Shown in pieces: positions 17,839 through 28,300 of a DNA stretch of 64,000 nt (position 1 is the stretch's first letter; each line of letters opens with the position of its first letter). The position numbers and the translations under genes were made by a program. Under the pieces are notes generated by a model, which made no database searches, had not been told where the DNA came from, and saw only the letters and a list, made by a program, of their open reading frames with translations. The DNA comes from Haloplasmataceae bacterium (GTDB lineage Bacteria > Bacillota_I > Bacilli_A > Haloplasmatales > Haloplasmataceae), in assembly GCA_029240795.1 (NCBI GenBank), contig JARDZP010000003.1:1-64000 (forward strand), written 5' to 3'.

Positions 17839-20094
17839 TTATTCGCTTTGTCGTAAAGCTTCAACAGGATTTTTTCTCGCAGCGATAGATGATGGAAGTA
17901 ATCCAGATATGAAGGTTAAAATAACGCTTATTATGATTAGTATAATGGCATGGTTAAGTGTTAATTGAACTACATTATATAACTGATAATTAAAATTATT
18001 GATTATCGAATTTAAAGGAAAAGATAGTATATAAGTTAATGATATACCAAACAAACCAGCCATTAGTCCAATAATGATAGCTTCTGCTTGAAATACGCTT
18101 GTTATATCAATCTTTCTTGCCCCTAGTGAACGCAATATTCCAATTTCTTTTGTTCTTTCAAGGACAGATATATAAGTAATGATACCAATCATGATTGATG
18201 AGACGACTAGTGATATTGCTGCGAATGCTACTAGAATTGTTTGTATCATATTAATGATTCTACCAAGTGTAAAGCCAATTGTTTCAGCTAGGTCATTATA
18301 TATGATTTTATCCTCATCTGGTAAGTTTATATTATATTGATCTAAGTATTCTTTGATCTGTTCCTTTGCATTATATGAAGTAGGGTATATATTAATAGAA
18401 ACTGGTTTATGAATACAACCTAAATTTTGAAGTAAAGAAGTTCTTGTAGCTTCATAACTAAAGTAATCACCAGTTAAGACGTTATAATTTACTTCCTTCT
18501 GTTTATTACAAACTTCAGAGGTTGTATTCATATTAATGATGGTTTCTTTTAATATAGGTTTATAGTACAAACCATAATTTGTATTGATTGCTGATTCCTC
18601 ATTGAGTCTAATAACACCAGAAATTACTAATTTTTGACCATTTTGATAGACTTGATTGATATTAGGATTTTCTACATATATATGATTACTTCTTATATAA
18701 AAATCTTTATTAGTAGGAAAAACTAATTCTTTGCCAATAACTTCTTGAAAACTCACATCATTTGCGGTATTAATCGCTAATGCATTTAGTGTGTTGACAT
18801 TAATTTGGTTATTTTTATCGATAATAATCGTTAACTCATTAGGTGATTCTGGCATTTTTCCAGCTACTATATCAAAATTATTTATTATAAACTTCTGATT
18901 ATAGGGAAGTTGGGTCCAATCTAATGCTGATATACTTAATTTTTTAATACCATTTGCTGTTTTAGAATACAAAGTATCTTTTAAGCCGTATCTGTATTCA
19001 ATAGAGGTGTATAAATCACGATTTAAATTATTTATATATTCAATAAAGTTATCTGTAATGATATTTGTATGTGATTGATTATTTTGAGGACGATAGATAT
19101 TAAAAAACCCTTCTTTGAATTCTTCAGTTTTCTTAATATATTGATTAACAATTCCTAAATTAAGATTAGCAACAATTTTGGTAATAGAAATAGGTAATGT
19201 AGATAAAGTTTCTGTTTCTAAAGCATTTACGTTAGAACTGAAGCCTGTTCCTAATGCAAGAACTAAGGCGATTCCAATAATACCAATACTGCCAGCGAAT
19301 GCTGTAATCAATGTTCTGCTGATTTTTGTTTTTAAGTTATTAAAGGATAATTTTAAGGCAGTATAGAAACTCATACTAGTATGTACTAATTTATAATGAT
19401 ATTCTCTAGTAATTGAAGTTGTTGGCTTAGAATCACTTATTACTAAACCATCTGTTAATCTTATAATTCTAGTAGAATAATGAGAAGCTAGTTCAGGATT
19501 ATGTGTAACCATAATAACAAGTTTATCTTTGGAGATTTCATTTAGAATATCTAGAATCTGAGTTGATGTTACTGTATCTAGAGCTCCAGTAGGTTCATCA
19601 GCTAAAATGATTTCAGGATCATTAGCTAATGCTCTAGCGATTGCTACTCTTTGTTTTTGACCACCAGATAAAATATTAGGTTTTTTATAGATATGTTCTT
19701 TTAATCCAACCTGTTCTAATAACTGAATTGCTTTTTTTTTGCGTTCTTTTGAGTTTATACCACTTAAAGTCATTCCCATTTCGACATTTTCTAAAATAGT
19801 TATGTGCTGAATTAAATTATAATTTTGGAAAATAAATCCTACACTGTTATTTCGGTAGGCATCCCAATCGTTTGTCTTAAACTGTTTTGTAGACTTACCT
19901 TTTATGATTAAATCACCGTCTGTATAATTGTCTAGTCCTCCAATTATATTTAATAATGTGGTTTTTCCGCCACCTGATGGACCTAAAATTGATACAAATT
20001 CGCCACTTTCAAAGGTCAAATCGATACCTTGTAAAACAGGAATTTCATTATTTCCAATATAATAAGATTTACTTATGTTTTGTAATTGCATCAT
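17839..20094 (-). CDS. MacB-like ABC exporter, ATPase fused to FtsX permease
   Basis: 751 aa. Residues 1-220 are the LolD/MacB-type ATPase: Walker A GPSGGGKT (38-45), signature LSGGQ (142-146), Walker B IILADE (162-167), then VTHN. A membrane helix near 264-290 leads to a large extracytoplasmic domain (~290-610), and three C-terminal helices carry the FtsX permease segment (ERTKEIGILRSLGARKIDI). This four-helix half-transporter would dimerise and act mechanically on an extracellular peptide, antibiotic or lipoprotein. No accessory periplasmic-type adaptor gene is adjacent. Either of two consecutive ATGs may start it. Confidence 0.9.
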   Translation of the reverse strand: MMQLQNISKSYYIGNNEIPVLQGIDLTFESGEFVSILGPSGGGKTTLLNIIGGLDNYTDGDLIIKGKSTKQFKTNDWDAYRNNSVGFIFQNYNLIQHITILENVEMGMTLSGINSKERKKKAIQLLEQVGLKEHIYKKPNILSGGQKQRVAIARALANDPEIILADEPTGALDTVTSTQILDILNEISKDKLVIMVTHNPELASHYSTRIIRLTDGLVISDSKPTTSITREYHYKLVHTSMSFYTALKLSFNNLKTKISRTLITAFAGSIGIIGIALVLALGTGFSSNVNALETETLSTLPISITKIVANLNLGIVNQYIKKTEEFKEGFFNIYRPQNNQSHTNIITDNFIEYINNLNRDLYTSIEYRYGLKDTLYSKTANGIKKLSISALDWTQLPYNQKFIINNFDIVAGKMPESPNELTIIIDKNNQINVNTLNALAINTANDVSFQEVIGKELVFPTNKDFYIRSNHIYVENPNINQVYQNGQKLVISGVIRLNEESAINTNYGLYYKPILKETIINMNTTSEVCNKQKEVNYNVLTGDYFSYEATRTSLLQNLGCIHKPVSINIYPTSYNAKEQIKEYLDQYNINLPDEDKIIYNDLAETIGFTLGRIINMIQTILVAFAAISLVVSSIMIGIITYISVLERTKEIGILRSLGARKIDITSVFQAEAIIIGLMAGLFGISLTYILSFPLNSIINNFNYQLYNVVQLTLNHAIILIIISVILTFISGLLPSSIAARKNPVEALRQSE

Positions 20095-20165
20095 ATAATC
20101 ACCGCTTCAAATTTATTTATATCTGTATTCTTATTATAAGAAAAAATAAATATTTTAAAAAATAA

Positions 20166-20230
20166 TTGACAATAAATTTTACTTATTGTATCATTAAATT
20201 AGATATACGAATTAGGTTCGTATATGCGTA
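20166..20230 (+). promoter_or_regulatory. Promoter A with shared operator (yhcH)
   Basis: TTGACA (20166-20171), 17-base spacer, TATCAT (20189-20194). The operator lies just downstream: TACGAA (20206), five bases, TTCGTA (20217), two bases, TGCGTA (20225-20230). The first two halves belong to a longer perfect inverted repeat, ATATACGAA/TTCGTATAT. Covering the start site, it suits repression. Confidence 0.75.
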
Positions 20231-20277
20231 CTGTGAAGAATATAAAATACTTTCCTTTCTTTGTTTTAAACATTTAA

Positions 20278-20316
20278 CGCTATAAAACCTCATATTAATG
20301 GGGTTTTTATAGCTGT
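20278..20316 (+). other. Leader stem-loop upstream of yhcH
   Basis: GCTATAAAACCTC pairs with GGGGTTTTTATAGC around loop ATATTAAT. No T-run follows, so it is not a simple terminator; it sits in the ~150-base untranslated leader. Confidence 0.55.
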
Positions 20317-20360
20317 TAATATAAAATTTTGAAAACTAAATTAAGAAAAGAGGATAATAT

Positions 20361-20822
20361 ATGATTATTGGTAGAGAGTTAAAAGAATTAAGAAATTACT
20401 ATGGTCATAGTAAGAACTTAGATTTTGCGATTGATTTTATTTTAGGTAATGATCTTATAACCTTTGGGGTAGGTAAACAAGAATTATTAGGAAAAGAAGT
20501 AACTTTAAGTGTTGAAGAATATGAACCGAGAGACATTGAACAATGTTATTTTGAAAATCACCACAAATACTTAGACATTCAGATCGTGTTATCAGGTAAA
20601 GAAGGATTTGGTTATGCTAATGTAAATAATAAAGACTTACAAGTAACTAATGCATATAATGCAGATAAAGATATAGCTAAATATGCTCTTAAGCCTGAAT
20701 TTATATTTGAAATGCAAACAAATTCATTTGCGGTTGTTTATCCAGAAGATTTACATATGCCTAAAATTAAATTAGCTGATAGTTTACAAGTTAAAAAGGC
20801 TATTTTTAAAGTTAAATTATAA
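20361..20822 (+). CDS. yhcH: YhcH/YjgK/YiaL-family protein (DUF386)
   Basis: 153 aa, full length for the family. HHKYLDIQIVLSGKEGFGYANV and the C-terminal VVYPEDLHMPKIKL give the conserved cupin-like metal-binding positions. The family occurs with sialic acid, beta-galactoside and uronate catabolism and is thought to act on small sugar acids or anomers; the precise reaction is not established. GAAAAGAGGATAAT precedes ATG. It is driven by promoter A of the shared regulon and followed by a terminator before the IclR gene. Confidence 0.85.
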   Translation: MIIGRELKELRNYYGHSKNLDFAIDFILGNDLITFGVGKQELLGKEVTLSVEEYEPRDIEQCYFENHHKYLDIQIVLSGKEGFGYANVNNKDLQVTNAYNADKDIAKYALKPEFIFEMQTNSFAVVYPEDLHMPKIKLADSLQVKKAIFKVKL

Positions 20823-20825
20823 ATT

Positions 20826-20854
20826 AATCAAAGGCTTAATTAAAGCCTTTGATT
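20826..20854 (+). terminator. Rho-independent terminator
   Basis: AATCAAAGGCTT (20826-20837), loop AATTA, AAGCCTTTGATT (20843-20854), then TTTT. Confidence 0.85.
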
Positions 20855-20947
20855 TTTTCTTTATCTAGATTTAAAAGTTATAGATTATTATTCTTTTTTA
20901 GTGTAATATTAATATAGATGATGAATTGATAAGGTGAGGTTTCAAGT

Positions 20948-21697
20948 ATGAATCGTACATCAGAAAGAACAATAGAGATGCTAGAAATTATTTCTAAACA
21001 AATAAATGGCATCAGCTTAAAAGAAATAGTAGAAATAATGAATATTCCAAAATCAAGTGCTTTTGATATTTTACATACATTAATTAAATTAAGGGTTGTA
21101 TCTGAAAAAGAAGGTAAAGAAAAGAAATACGTTATAGGTGTAAAAGCATTTGAAATTGGTAGTACTTTTATGAAGGATATAGACTTAATCTCAAAAGCTA
21201 AATATGAATTAGAAGAATTGTCTGAAAAGTTAAATAAAACAACTTTTATTGGTGTTTTAGATGATGAACAAATATTATATGTTTATAAACACCAAGCTTC
21301 TAATGCGAAAATTACCGCAAGTAATGTAGGAAGTAAAAATGACTTATATAATACATCATTAGGAAAAGCGATTTTAGCTCATTTAGATAAAAGTAAACAA
21401 TTAGCAATAATCGATAGAATTAATTTCATTACGAAAACTCAAAATACAATTATTGATAAAAATATATTTATAAAAGAATTAGAGAAAGTCAGAAAATTAG
21501 GATATGCGGTAGATAATCGTGAACTAGAAAATCATATGTTATGTTTTGGAGCACCTGTTTTTGATTATACTGGAAATGTCATTGCTTCAATAAGTGTTTC
21601 AGGTCTTTATGATGATGAAACTAATTTTGAACTTAATGGTGAAATGATTAAAGAAACAGCGGCTAAAATATCTGCTAAACTAGGTAAATTACTATAA
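20948..21697 (+). CDS. IclR-family transcriptional regulator 1
   Basis: 249 aa. The N-terminal winged helix (about 1-65) has recognition-helix segment IPKSSAFDILHTLIKL. The C-terminal IclR effector domain is complete (GVKAFEIGS, SLGKAILAHLD, GYAVDNRELENHMLCFGAPVFD). IclR proteins bind sugar-acid ligands, and KdgR, the 2-keto-3-deoxygluconate regulator, belongs here. GATAAGGTGAGG precedes ATG. It is very similar throughout to the protein at 43770, and together they bracket the lyase and transport genes. I infer that it reads the five shared operators. Confidence 0.9.
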   Translation: MNRTSERTIEMLEIISKQINGISLKEIVEIMNIPKSSAFDILHTLIKLRVVSEKEGKEKKYVIGVKAFEIGSTFMKDIDLISKAKYELEELSEKLNKTTFIGVLDDEQILYVYKHQASNAKITASNVGSKNDLYNTSLGKAILAHLDKSKQLAIIDRINFITKTQNTIIDKNIFIKELEKVRKLGYAVDNRELENHMLCFGAPVFDYTGNVIASISVSGLYDDETNFELNGEMIKETAAKISAKLGKLL

Positions 21698-21701
21698 TAT
21701 T

Positions 21702-21730
21702 AAGGGATTTGAAGTTAACTTTAAATCCTT
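21702..21730 (+). terminator. Terminator after IclR 1
   Basis: AAGGGATTTGAAGTT and AACTTTAAATCCTT pair imperfectly, followed by TTTTT. Confidence 0.6.
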
Positions 21731-21745
21731 TTTTAATTTTTGAAA

Positions 21746-21759
21746 ATGTAAACGTTTTA
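21746..21759 (+). promoter_or_regulatory. Candidate cre box
   Basis: ATGTAAACGTTTTA fits the CcpA consensus WTGNAANCGNWNNCW apart from one position near the end. It lies 18 bases upstream of the -35 box of promoter B. Confidence 0.45.
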
Positions 21760-21777
21760 AGAAAAAAGTAATTTTTA

Positions 21778-21845
21778 TTGACATTATTTTTTTATTATAG
21801 TAATATAATATTATAATAATTCCGAACAGTGTTCGTAATTACGAA
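21778..21845 (+). promoter_or_regulatory. Promoter B with shared operator (lyase operon)
   Basis: TTGACA (21778-21783), 17-base spacer, TAATAT (21801-21806). The operator follows: TCCGAA (21821), five bases, then the perfect 14-base palindrome TTCGTAATTACGAA (21832-21845). It lies at or just after the start of transcription, which suits repression. Confidence 0.8.
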
Positions 21846-21870
21846 AAATATTCACAATGAGGTATAATTT

Positions 21871-22998
21871 ATGTATTTTAATATCGTTAAATTAGATCCA
21901 GTAAATAATTACTATATATTTACTAAAGCTGATTTAGTAAAACTTAAAAAGTCCATAAATAAAATTTATCTTAATCAATATGAAAATGATATGAGTGGAC
22001 TATTTGATATACCAGTTGAAAGTGTTACTACAAAAGCAAACATTCCGCCAAGTAATGATGTACATGACTATGTAAGTTTAGCTACTTATTATTGGCCAAA
22101 TCCGAACACTGAGGATGGATTTCCTTATATACAAAAAGATGGAATAGCGAATCCAGATGGAATAAACTACGATAAAGATAAATTACGAAGATTAGCGTAT
22201 TTAGTATATCATTCAGGTTTATTATTTCTTTTAACTGATCAGCTTAAGTATTACGAATTATTAAAAAAACATTGTTATAATTGGTTTATTGATGAAAACA
22301 CCAAAATGAATCCAAATTTAAACTTCGGCCAGTTTATTCCAGGGTTAGTAGATGGTAGAGCAGAAGGGATAATTGATTATTCAGCAAACTTTAGTTATGC
22401 ATTACATATGATAACTTTATTATCTCAATTTAATTTAATTGAAACTGACCTACTAAATGGTATAAAATCTTGGCATAAAAGTTTTAAAAAATGGTTAGTT
22501 GAAAGTGAAATTGGAAAGAAAGAATCACTAGCTCAAAATAATCATGGGACTTTTTATGATTTTTCTTTATTAGTTATAAACATTTTCTTAGAAGATAATG
22601 AAGCAGTTATCAATAAATCAGCTAACTTTTTAGAAGAAAGAATTAATAGACAAATTATGCAAGATGGTTCTTTACCAAAAGAAACTGCAAGAACAAAATC
22701 AAAAAGTTATACCTTTATGGGTTTAAAAGGAATGCTTGACTTTGCTGAATTAGTAAAAGAATTTGATATTAATTTACTAAATACTAAAGTGAACTTGTGC
22801 GTAGATTGGTTGTATAATTTAGCAATAATATCTCATGATTCATGGCCTTTTACACAAATAACACCATTTGATGAAGGGATAAATATCCAATTCATTCACC
22901 AAATATCTAAATTATATGGTAATAAATATTATAATAAAAGTACTTTTAAAATTGAAAATATAATTAACAAAGTACCTTATTATTTGTTTATTGAATAA
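21871..22998 (+). CDS. Alginate-lyase-fold polysaccharide lyase (PF05426 type), intracellular
   Basis: 375 aa. DYVSLATYYWPNPNTEDGFP followed by YIQKDGIANPD is the hallmark of the alginate lyase alpha-barrel family (PF05426, which includes PL5-like and the glucuronan/alginate-active PL38 enzymes). QNNHGTFYD supplies the expected Asn-His active-site segment. No signal peptide is present, so it should act on imported oligosaccharides. It is first in a set with an SDR gene 26 bases downstream. Alginate or glucuronan are both possible substrates. Confidence 0.8.
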   Translation: MYFNIVKLDPVNNYYIFTKADLVKLKKSINKIYLNQYENDMSGLFDIPVESVTTKANIPPSNDVHDYVSLATYYWPNPNTEDGFPYIQKDGIANPDGINYDKDKLRRLAYLVYHSGLLFLLTDQLKYYELLKKHCYNWFIDENTKMNPNLNFGQFIPGLVDGRAEGIIDYSANFSYALHMITLLSQFNLIETDLLNGIKSWHKSFKKWLVESEIGKKESLAQNNHGTFYDFSLLVINIFLEDNEAVINKSANFLEERINRQIMQDGSLPKETARTKSKSYTFMGLKGMLDFAELVKEFDINLLNTKVNLCVDWLYNLAIISHDSWPFTQITPFDEGINIQFIHQISKLYGNKYYNKSTFKIENIINKVPYYLFIE

Positions 22999-23024
22999 AT
23001 TGAAAAAGTATAGGAGGAGATATA

Positions 23025-23774
23025 ATGAATAAAGTAGCAGTGGTCACAGGTGCTAGTGGGGGAATTGGCTTCTCTGTTTGTAAAACATTAGGTGAAGCTG
23101 GTTACACTGTTGTATTGAGTGACATCAATGAAGAAAGAGGACAAGAGAAAGTTATTCAATTAAGAGAACTCGGAATTAAATGTGATTTCTATAGTATTGA
23201 TGTTACAAATGAAGAACAAGTTAATGAAAAATTTAAATTAATTGGTGACAAATATACCAAAATTGATGCATTGATTAATGCCGCTGGTGGGTTAGGTGGA
23301 AGAAGTCGATTTGAAGATATGCCAACATCATTCTATCGCAGTGTTATGGCATTAAACTTAGATAGTGTCTTATTTGTTACCCGTGCAGCAATTCCTTTCC
23401 TTAAAAAATCTGGAAATGCTTCTATTGTTAACTTTACATCAATAGCAGGATGGAACGCAGGTGGACCTGGTGCTGGGGTTTATTCAGCAGCAAAAGCAGC
23501 CGTTACAACATTAACTAGAGCATATGCAAAAGACTTATCTGAATATAATATTAGAGCAAATGCTGTAAGTCCTGGTACAATTGATACACCATTCCATGCT
23601 GAAACAAAAACTAATAATCCAGCTTTGTTTGAATCATGGAAAAATGGAATTGTAATGAAACGTTTTGGAGAACCTCATGAGGTTGCATCAGTTGTTGAAT
23701 TTTTAGTTAGTGATAAAGCTTCATATCTAACTGGTGAAGTTATCCAAATAAATGGTGGTCAAGCATTTATTTAA
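23025..23774 (+). CDS. SDR-family oxidoreductase, possible uronate/DEH reductase
   Basis: 249 aa, a classical short-chain dehydrogenase/reductase. It has the NAD(P) motif GASGGIG, the NAAGG segment, a catalytic Ser in NFTSIAGW, and YSAAKAA. GGAGGAG precedes ATG. Its position right behind a lyase gene suggests it reduces the released 4-deoxy-5-ketouronate (DEH) to 2-keto-3-deoxygluconate, as alginate DEH reductases do; that is inference. KduD at 48366 is a separate SDR with an overlapping possible role. DVTNEEQV suggests a residue environment not decisive for NADH versus NADPH. Confidence 0.85.
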   Translation: MNKVAVVTGASGGIGFSVCKTLGEAGYTVVLSDINEERGQEKVIQLRELGIKCDFYSIDVTNEEQVNEKFKLIGDKYTKIDALINAAGGLGGRSRFEDMPTSFYRSVMALNLDSVLFVTRAAIPFLKKSGNASIVNFTSIAGWNAGGPGAGVYSAAKAAVTTLTRAYAKDLSEYNIRANAVSPGTIDTPFHAETKTNNPALFESWKNGIVMKRFGEPHEVASVVEFLVSDKASYLTGEVIQINGGQAFI

Positions 23775-23784
23775 TAAAATAAAA

Positions 23785-23808
23785 ATTGGGATGCAAAAGC
23801 ATCCTAAT
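23785..23808 (+). terminator. Terminator between SDR and MATE genes
   Basis: ATTGGGATGC (23785-23794), loop AAAA, GCATCCTAAT (23799-23808), then TTATTTTTA. The MATE gene follows without an obvious promoter, so partial read-through is likely. Confidence 0.75.
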
Positions 23809-23836
23809 TTATTTTTATAGAAGGAGAAGTAGGTTA

Positions 23837-25201
23837 ATGCGAATGACTGATAGACGTCAGCGTATATTACATGGGAAATTATTTTCAACTATTCTTATTA
23901 TAACACTACCAGTAGCTATCAATAATTTAATAATTTCACTTTATAACATGATTGATGCTTTGTTTATTTCTTCTAGAGGTGCACTATCCTTGTCATCTGT
24001 TACATTTATTGATCCAATAATTACGTTCTTTTACGCTTTTAGTATGGGGATTACGATAGCTACAACAACCATTATCGCAAGAAAAATTGGTGAAGGTAAT
24101 TTATCATTAGTCAAGAAGAATATAGTCCAAACCCTATTACTTATTACTATTGTAGGAGCTATTATTGCCTTCATAGGTTTTTCGTTTGCTGAAAAAATTT
24201 TAATATTTCTAGGTGCAACAGATAATATAATTAATATTGCTACTAAATACTTTAAAATCCAAATGTTAATTATTCCTTTAAAATTTATCGGTGATTTATA
24301 TATTGGAATTAAAAGAGCTGAAGGTAGCAATACAAAAGCTATGATTGTTAATATTATTTCAATCGGAATTAAAGTTATTTTGACATATATATTTATTTTT
24401 AAGTACAATTATGGAGTAACTTCATTAGCTTATTCAACATTGATTTCTTTATCATTTATAGCGATTATTGCAATATTTGAATTATTTATAAAGGATAGTA
24501 ATTTTAAAATAGATTTTAAAGATTTAAAAATTGATTATAACATTCTAGCACCATTAATAATAATTAGTCTTCCATTAATAGTTGAAAAAACATCACTTAG
24601 TTTTAGTAATGTCATAGTCGGAATGTTTACTGTCAAGTACTCAGAGACAGTTTTGGCTGCTTACGGATTAACAAATAAACTTAATACGATTATATTTAGT
24701 ACAGCAACTGGATTTGGCGTAGCAATAGTAGCATTAGTGAGTCAAAATTTAGGGAATAATAATGTAAAAAGAGTTAAGGAAGCTATTAAATTAACGATGT
24801 GTATTTCTATGTCAATTTCCCTTATTTTATTAGCAATATTATTTATTTTTAAAGATAAAATTGTTTTGCTATTTACAAAAGAGGATGTTAAATTTTATCA
24901 ACATACTATTAATGCGATGAATGTATATACTATATCCGTGATTCCCTGGACAATTTTCCAACTGATTATCGGTGTATTTCAAGGATCTGGGCATAATCTC
25001 TATCCTTTAATGATTAGTATTTTTAGGTTATACATATTTAGAATTCCAGTTATTTATATATTAAGTCATTTTACTAATTTACAAGAATATAGTATTTGGT
25101 ACAGTATGTTATATGCAAATATATTAACAGCTTTCTTTGCGATCGTGTTATATTATTTAGTTAGGTGGGAGAAAACTCCTAAGATATTTAAAAAAACATA
25201 A
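23837..25201 (+). CDS. MATE-family exporter
   Basis: 454 aa, 12 predicted helices, MATE family (LYNMIDALFISSRGALSLSS; TATGFGVAIVALVSQNLGNN). ATG 23837 is preferred: AAGGAG is at 23821-23826, and a longer frame to 23786 would run through the terminator hairpin. It is unusual to find a multidrug-type exporter placed as the last gene behind a lyase and an SDR. It might export a toxic keto-uronate or simply be a passenger. The next gene has its own promoter. Confidence 0.85.
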   Translation: MRMTDRRQRILHGKLFSTILIITLPVAINNLIISLYNMIDALFISSRGALSLSSVTFIDPIITFFYAFSMGITIATTTIIARKIGEGNLSLVKKNIVQTLLLITIVGAIIAFIGFSFAEKILIFLGATDNIINIATKYFKIQMLIIPLKFIGDLYIGIKRAEGSNTKAMIVNIISIGIKVILTYIFIFKYNYGVTSLAYSTLISLSFIAIIAIFELFIKDSNFKIDFKDLKIDYNILAPLIIISLPLIVEKTSLSFSNVIVGMFTVKYSETVLAAYGLTNKLNTIIFSTATGFGVAIVALVSQNLGNNNVKRVKEAIKLTMCISMSISLILLAILFIFKDKIVLLFTKEDVKFYQHTINAMNVYTISVIPWTIFQLIIGVFQGSGHNLYPLMISIFRLYIFRIPVIYILSHFTNLQEYSIWYSMLYANILTAFFAIVLYYLVRWEKTPKIFKKT

Positions 25202-25259
25202 AGAACCTATAATTTTAGTTACTAATTTTTTAGTAACTTTTTTCTACTTTTTTCGCCAT

Positions 25260-25321
25260 TCCGAATATCGTGCGTATATATGAAAAAGATATTGACTTAA
25301 AAACAATGACTATTATATAAT
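25260..25321 (+). promoter_or_regulatory. Promoter C with upstream shared operator
   Basis: Operator TCCGAA (25260), five bases, TGCGTA (25271), two bases, TATGAA (25279-25284). Then TTGACT (25292-25297) and TATAAT (25316-25321) with an 18-base spacer. The operator ends eight bases upstream of -35, so it may activate. This is the most degenerate of the five sites. Confidence 0.65.
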
Positions 25322-25380
25322 TATATATGGGAGAAAATGCTTTCATTTGTAAAAATGAAGCAAGAAAGAGGAGGATTGCT

Positions 25381-28300
25381 ATGAGAAAATTATCTTTATT
25401 CATGTTATTAATGATTATGTTAGTAGTTGCTAATGGATGTAGAAAATCAACAGAACAGAATACGTCAGCTACAACTACGGGTAGTACTACTACTACCACT
25501 ACTACTGTTTTGCAAGTACCCAGATTTAATAGTGCAATTGCTCGAAGTGGAGAAATTGCAAATAGTATTAGAATTATAGCAAGTGCTGAGGATAGTACTG
25601 CTGTAATTTATTTCGTAATTATTGCTGAAAACGCACAAGAACCCAATGATGTACAAATTAAAGCAGGGGTAAATTATGACGGTGTAACAATATTAGATAA
25701 AGGTTCTGCAATTGGAGAAATCGTTGAAGATAGAACGACAGGATTAGTTGGAGAAACGACATATAAAGTTGCCTTTGTACTAGAACTAAATGGAATGTTT
25801 AGTCAAGTAACTTTTAGAACAGCTGAAGCAACATCAGAGGATGATTTAGTAGATCGTGGAGACGGATCGAGTGAAAATCCTTTCTGGGTTGAAACCATAG
25901 CTGATTTACAAAAAGTAGGTACAGGAACCGATGGTTGGGCAAATACATTACATTATGTTTTAAAGAATGATATTGATTTAATAGGTGTTGATTGGAATCC
26001 AATCGGTAGAAATGAAGATGGAACATTTATTAAATTTAATGGAACATTTGATGGATCGGGTCATGTAATAAGTAATGTAACGATAAACAATAAGATTTGC
26101 TTTATTGATCCATTAGACGCAACAAAAAATGAAAAATCTGGTTTTTTCTGTGAATTAGACCTTGAAGGAGTAATTAAAAACTTTCATTTAAGAAATGTAA
26201 ATATAACAGCTAACGAAAAGCGTGTTGGTGGTATAGTCGGATACTCAAAAGGTATGATTGAAAACGTATCGGTTATAGGAGGAACAATTTCAGCAACAAC
26301 AGTAACTGACTCTCAAGTAGGTGGAATTGTTGGTGCGGTTTATGAATTAGGTTCTATCAGCAAAGCCTACACTGATATTACAGTTAAAGGTGAAGGAAAA
26401 CGTATTGGAGGTATAGTCGGATCAATAGATGTTTCAGATAAGTCAACAGAGAATTTAGTTATAAGTGATGTGTATACAATTGGTGATGTTATTGGATTAA
26501 CAGCTTCTTCTAATCAAGTGGGTGGAATTGTCGGTTATTCAAGAAACACTAACATCGAAAGAGCGTATGCATCAGGTAATATATACGGTACTACTGATAT
26601 TGGTGGAATTGCTGGATTTATGCAAAAAAGAAGTAGTAATACTTTATACGATGGTCAACCACAATTGAAAGATTCTTTCTATATGGGTAGTCAAGTTGTA
26701 GGTAAAGGGGATGCAAGCGGTGCAAATCGAGTTGGAGCTCTAGTAGGAAATATCTCTACCAATAATAATACCGTTGCAGTGTTAGTGAACAATTATGCTA
26801 TAGACTCTGTAATTCTTTCAGGTAAAGTTGGAACGACAGCTTATATGGGAACTAATGTTAATTTTGATAAATTTATAGATACTACTTGGTTATCAACTCA
26901 TTTAACTGGTTGGAATTTTACAAATGTTTGGGAAATAAAAACAAGTGCTGTTAGACCAGTTCTTAAAGGAATGAATGATAATGGATCTAAAGTTGAACAT
27001 ACAGTTGATTTATTAGTTTATGATGTATTAGCTAATAAGGGAGAAACAGTAGGTACATTAATAATTAATGCCAAATCAAATAAAACAGGAAATATTTACT
27101 ATGTATTAGTGTTAAAAGGACAAACAGCACCTACTGCAGTAGAAGTTAAGAGTGGTGCAAATTATGGTGATGTAACTTTAGTTGCATCTGGATCTGTGTT
27201 AAATTCAAAACAAATTAATGAAACTAAAGCTTTATTAATAAATACTGAATATGACTTATATGTTTATGTCGAAGCTGGTAGTGAAACTACTCCTGTTACA
27301 AAAGTATCAGGAATATCTCAAGATATATCAACAGGGGAAAAACTAATAGAAGCTAAAAATGGATTAGAAATAGGCTCTGCAGAAGTAAGCAGTAATGTAA
27401 CACTACCAGTTAATGGATTAAAAGGTTCTACCATTACTTGGTCTTCAAATAATACGGATGTAATAGCTAATGATGGTACGATTACAATACCTAATAGTAA
27501 TACTGAAGTAATATTAACAGCTACGATTACAATCGATGGTGAAAGTATAATAAAAACCTTTAATTTAACCGTTTTAGGTAAAACAGTTGAGGTAAGACTA
27601 ACAGAAGCTAAAGAAGGCTTAGTACTTACTTATACTAACGTAAATAGCAATATTATATTACCATCCAGTGGATTACATGAATCAACAATAACATGGATTT
27701 CAAGTAATCAGTCCGCTATAGCAAATGATGGTACATATACAAGTCCTGAAGTAGTTATAGTTATTACATTAACAGCAAGAGTTTCAATTAATGGACAGTC
27801 AGTAACAAAAGATTTTACTATAACTGTAACACCATTAACGATAGAAGAAAAACTAAATGAAGTTAAAAGTGCTTTAAATCTTGTGGCTGAAACAACAACT
27901 GATCTTTCACTAGTAACAGAAGGATTACATAATGCTACAATTACTTGGGTTTCAAGTAATCCAGAGGTCATTTCAAATACAGGAATATTTGTTAGACCTG
28001 AAACAAGTGTAGATGTAACCTTAACAGCAACGATCACAATCGATGATCAATCAGTGACAAAAGTATTTATAGTAAACGCAATAGAAATTGAAGTTAATCT
28101 TCCTTGGGGCGGTGAAAATCCTGAAACATTAGGTTTTTATCCAATTTATAGTGTTGCTGATTTAGAAGCGTACCGTGATGGCGCAAATAATGGAACTATA
28201 CCTAAAAATTCAACATTTAAATTAAAACGAAATATTGATATGTCAATTGAATATGGGCCTCAAGGGAAAAATTGGACTCCAATTGGATTTACGCCAGACG

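Noticed and set aside
20100-20360. A riboswitch upstream of yhcH
   Set aside because: Only one stem-loop is visible and no known conserved riboswitch core could be recognised.
25327-25380. Upstream ATG 25327 as start of the GLUG lipoprotein
   Set aside because: It sits right after the -10 box, lacks a ribosome site, and would put 18 residues before a good lipoprotein signal peptide; ATG 25381 has GAGGAGG.
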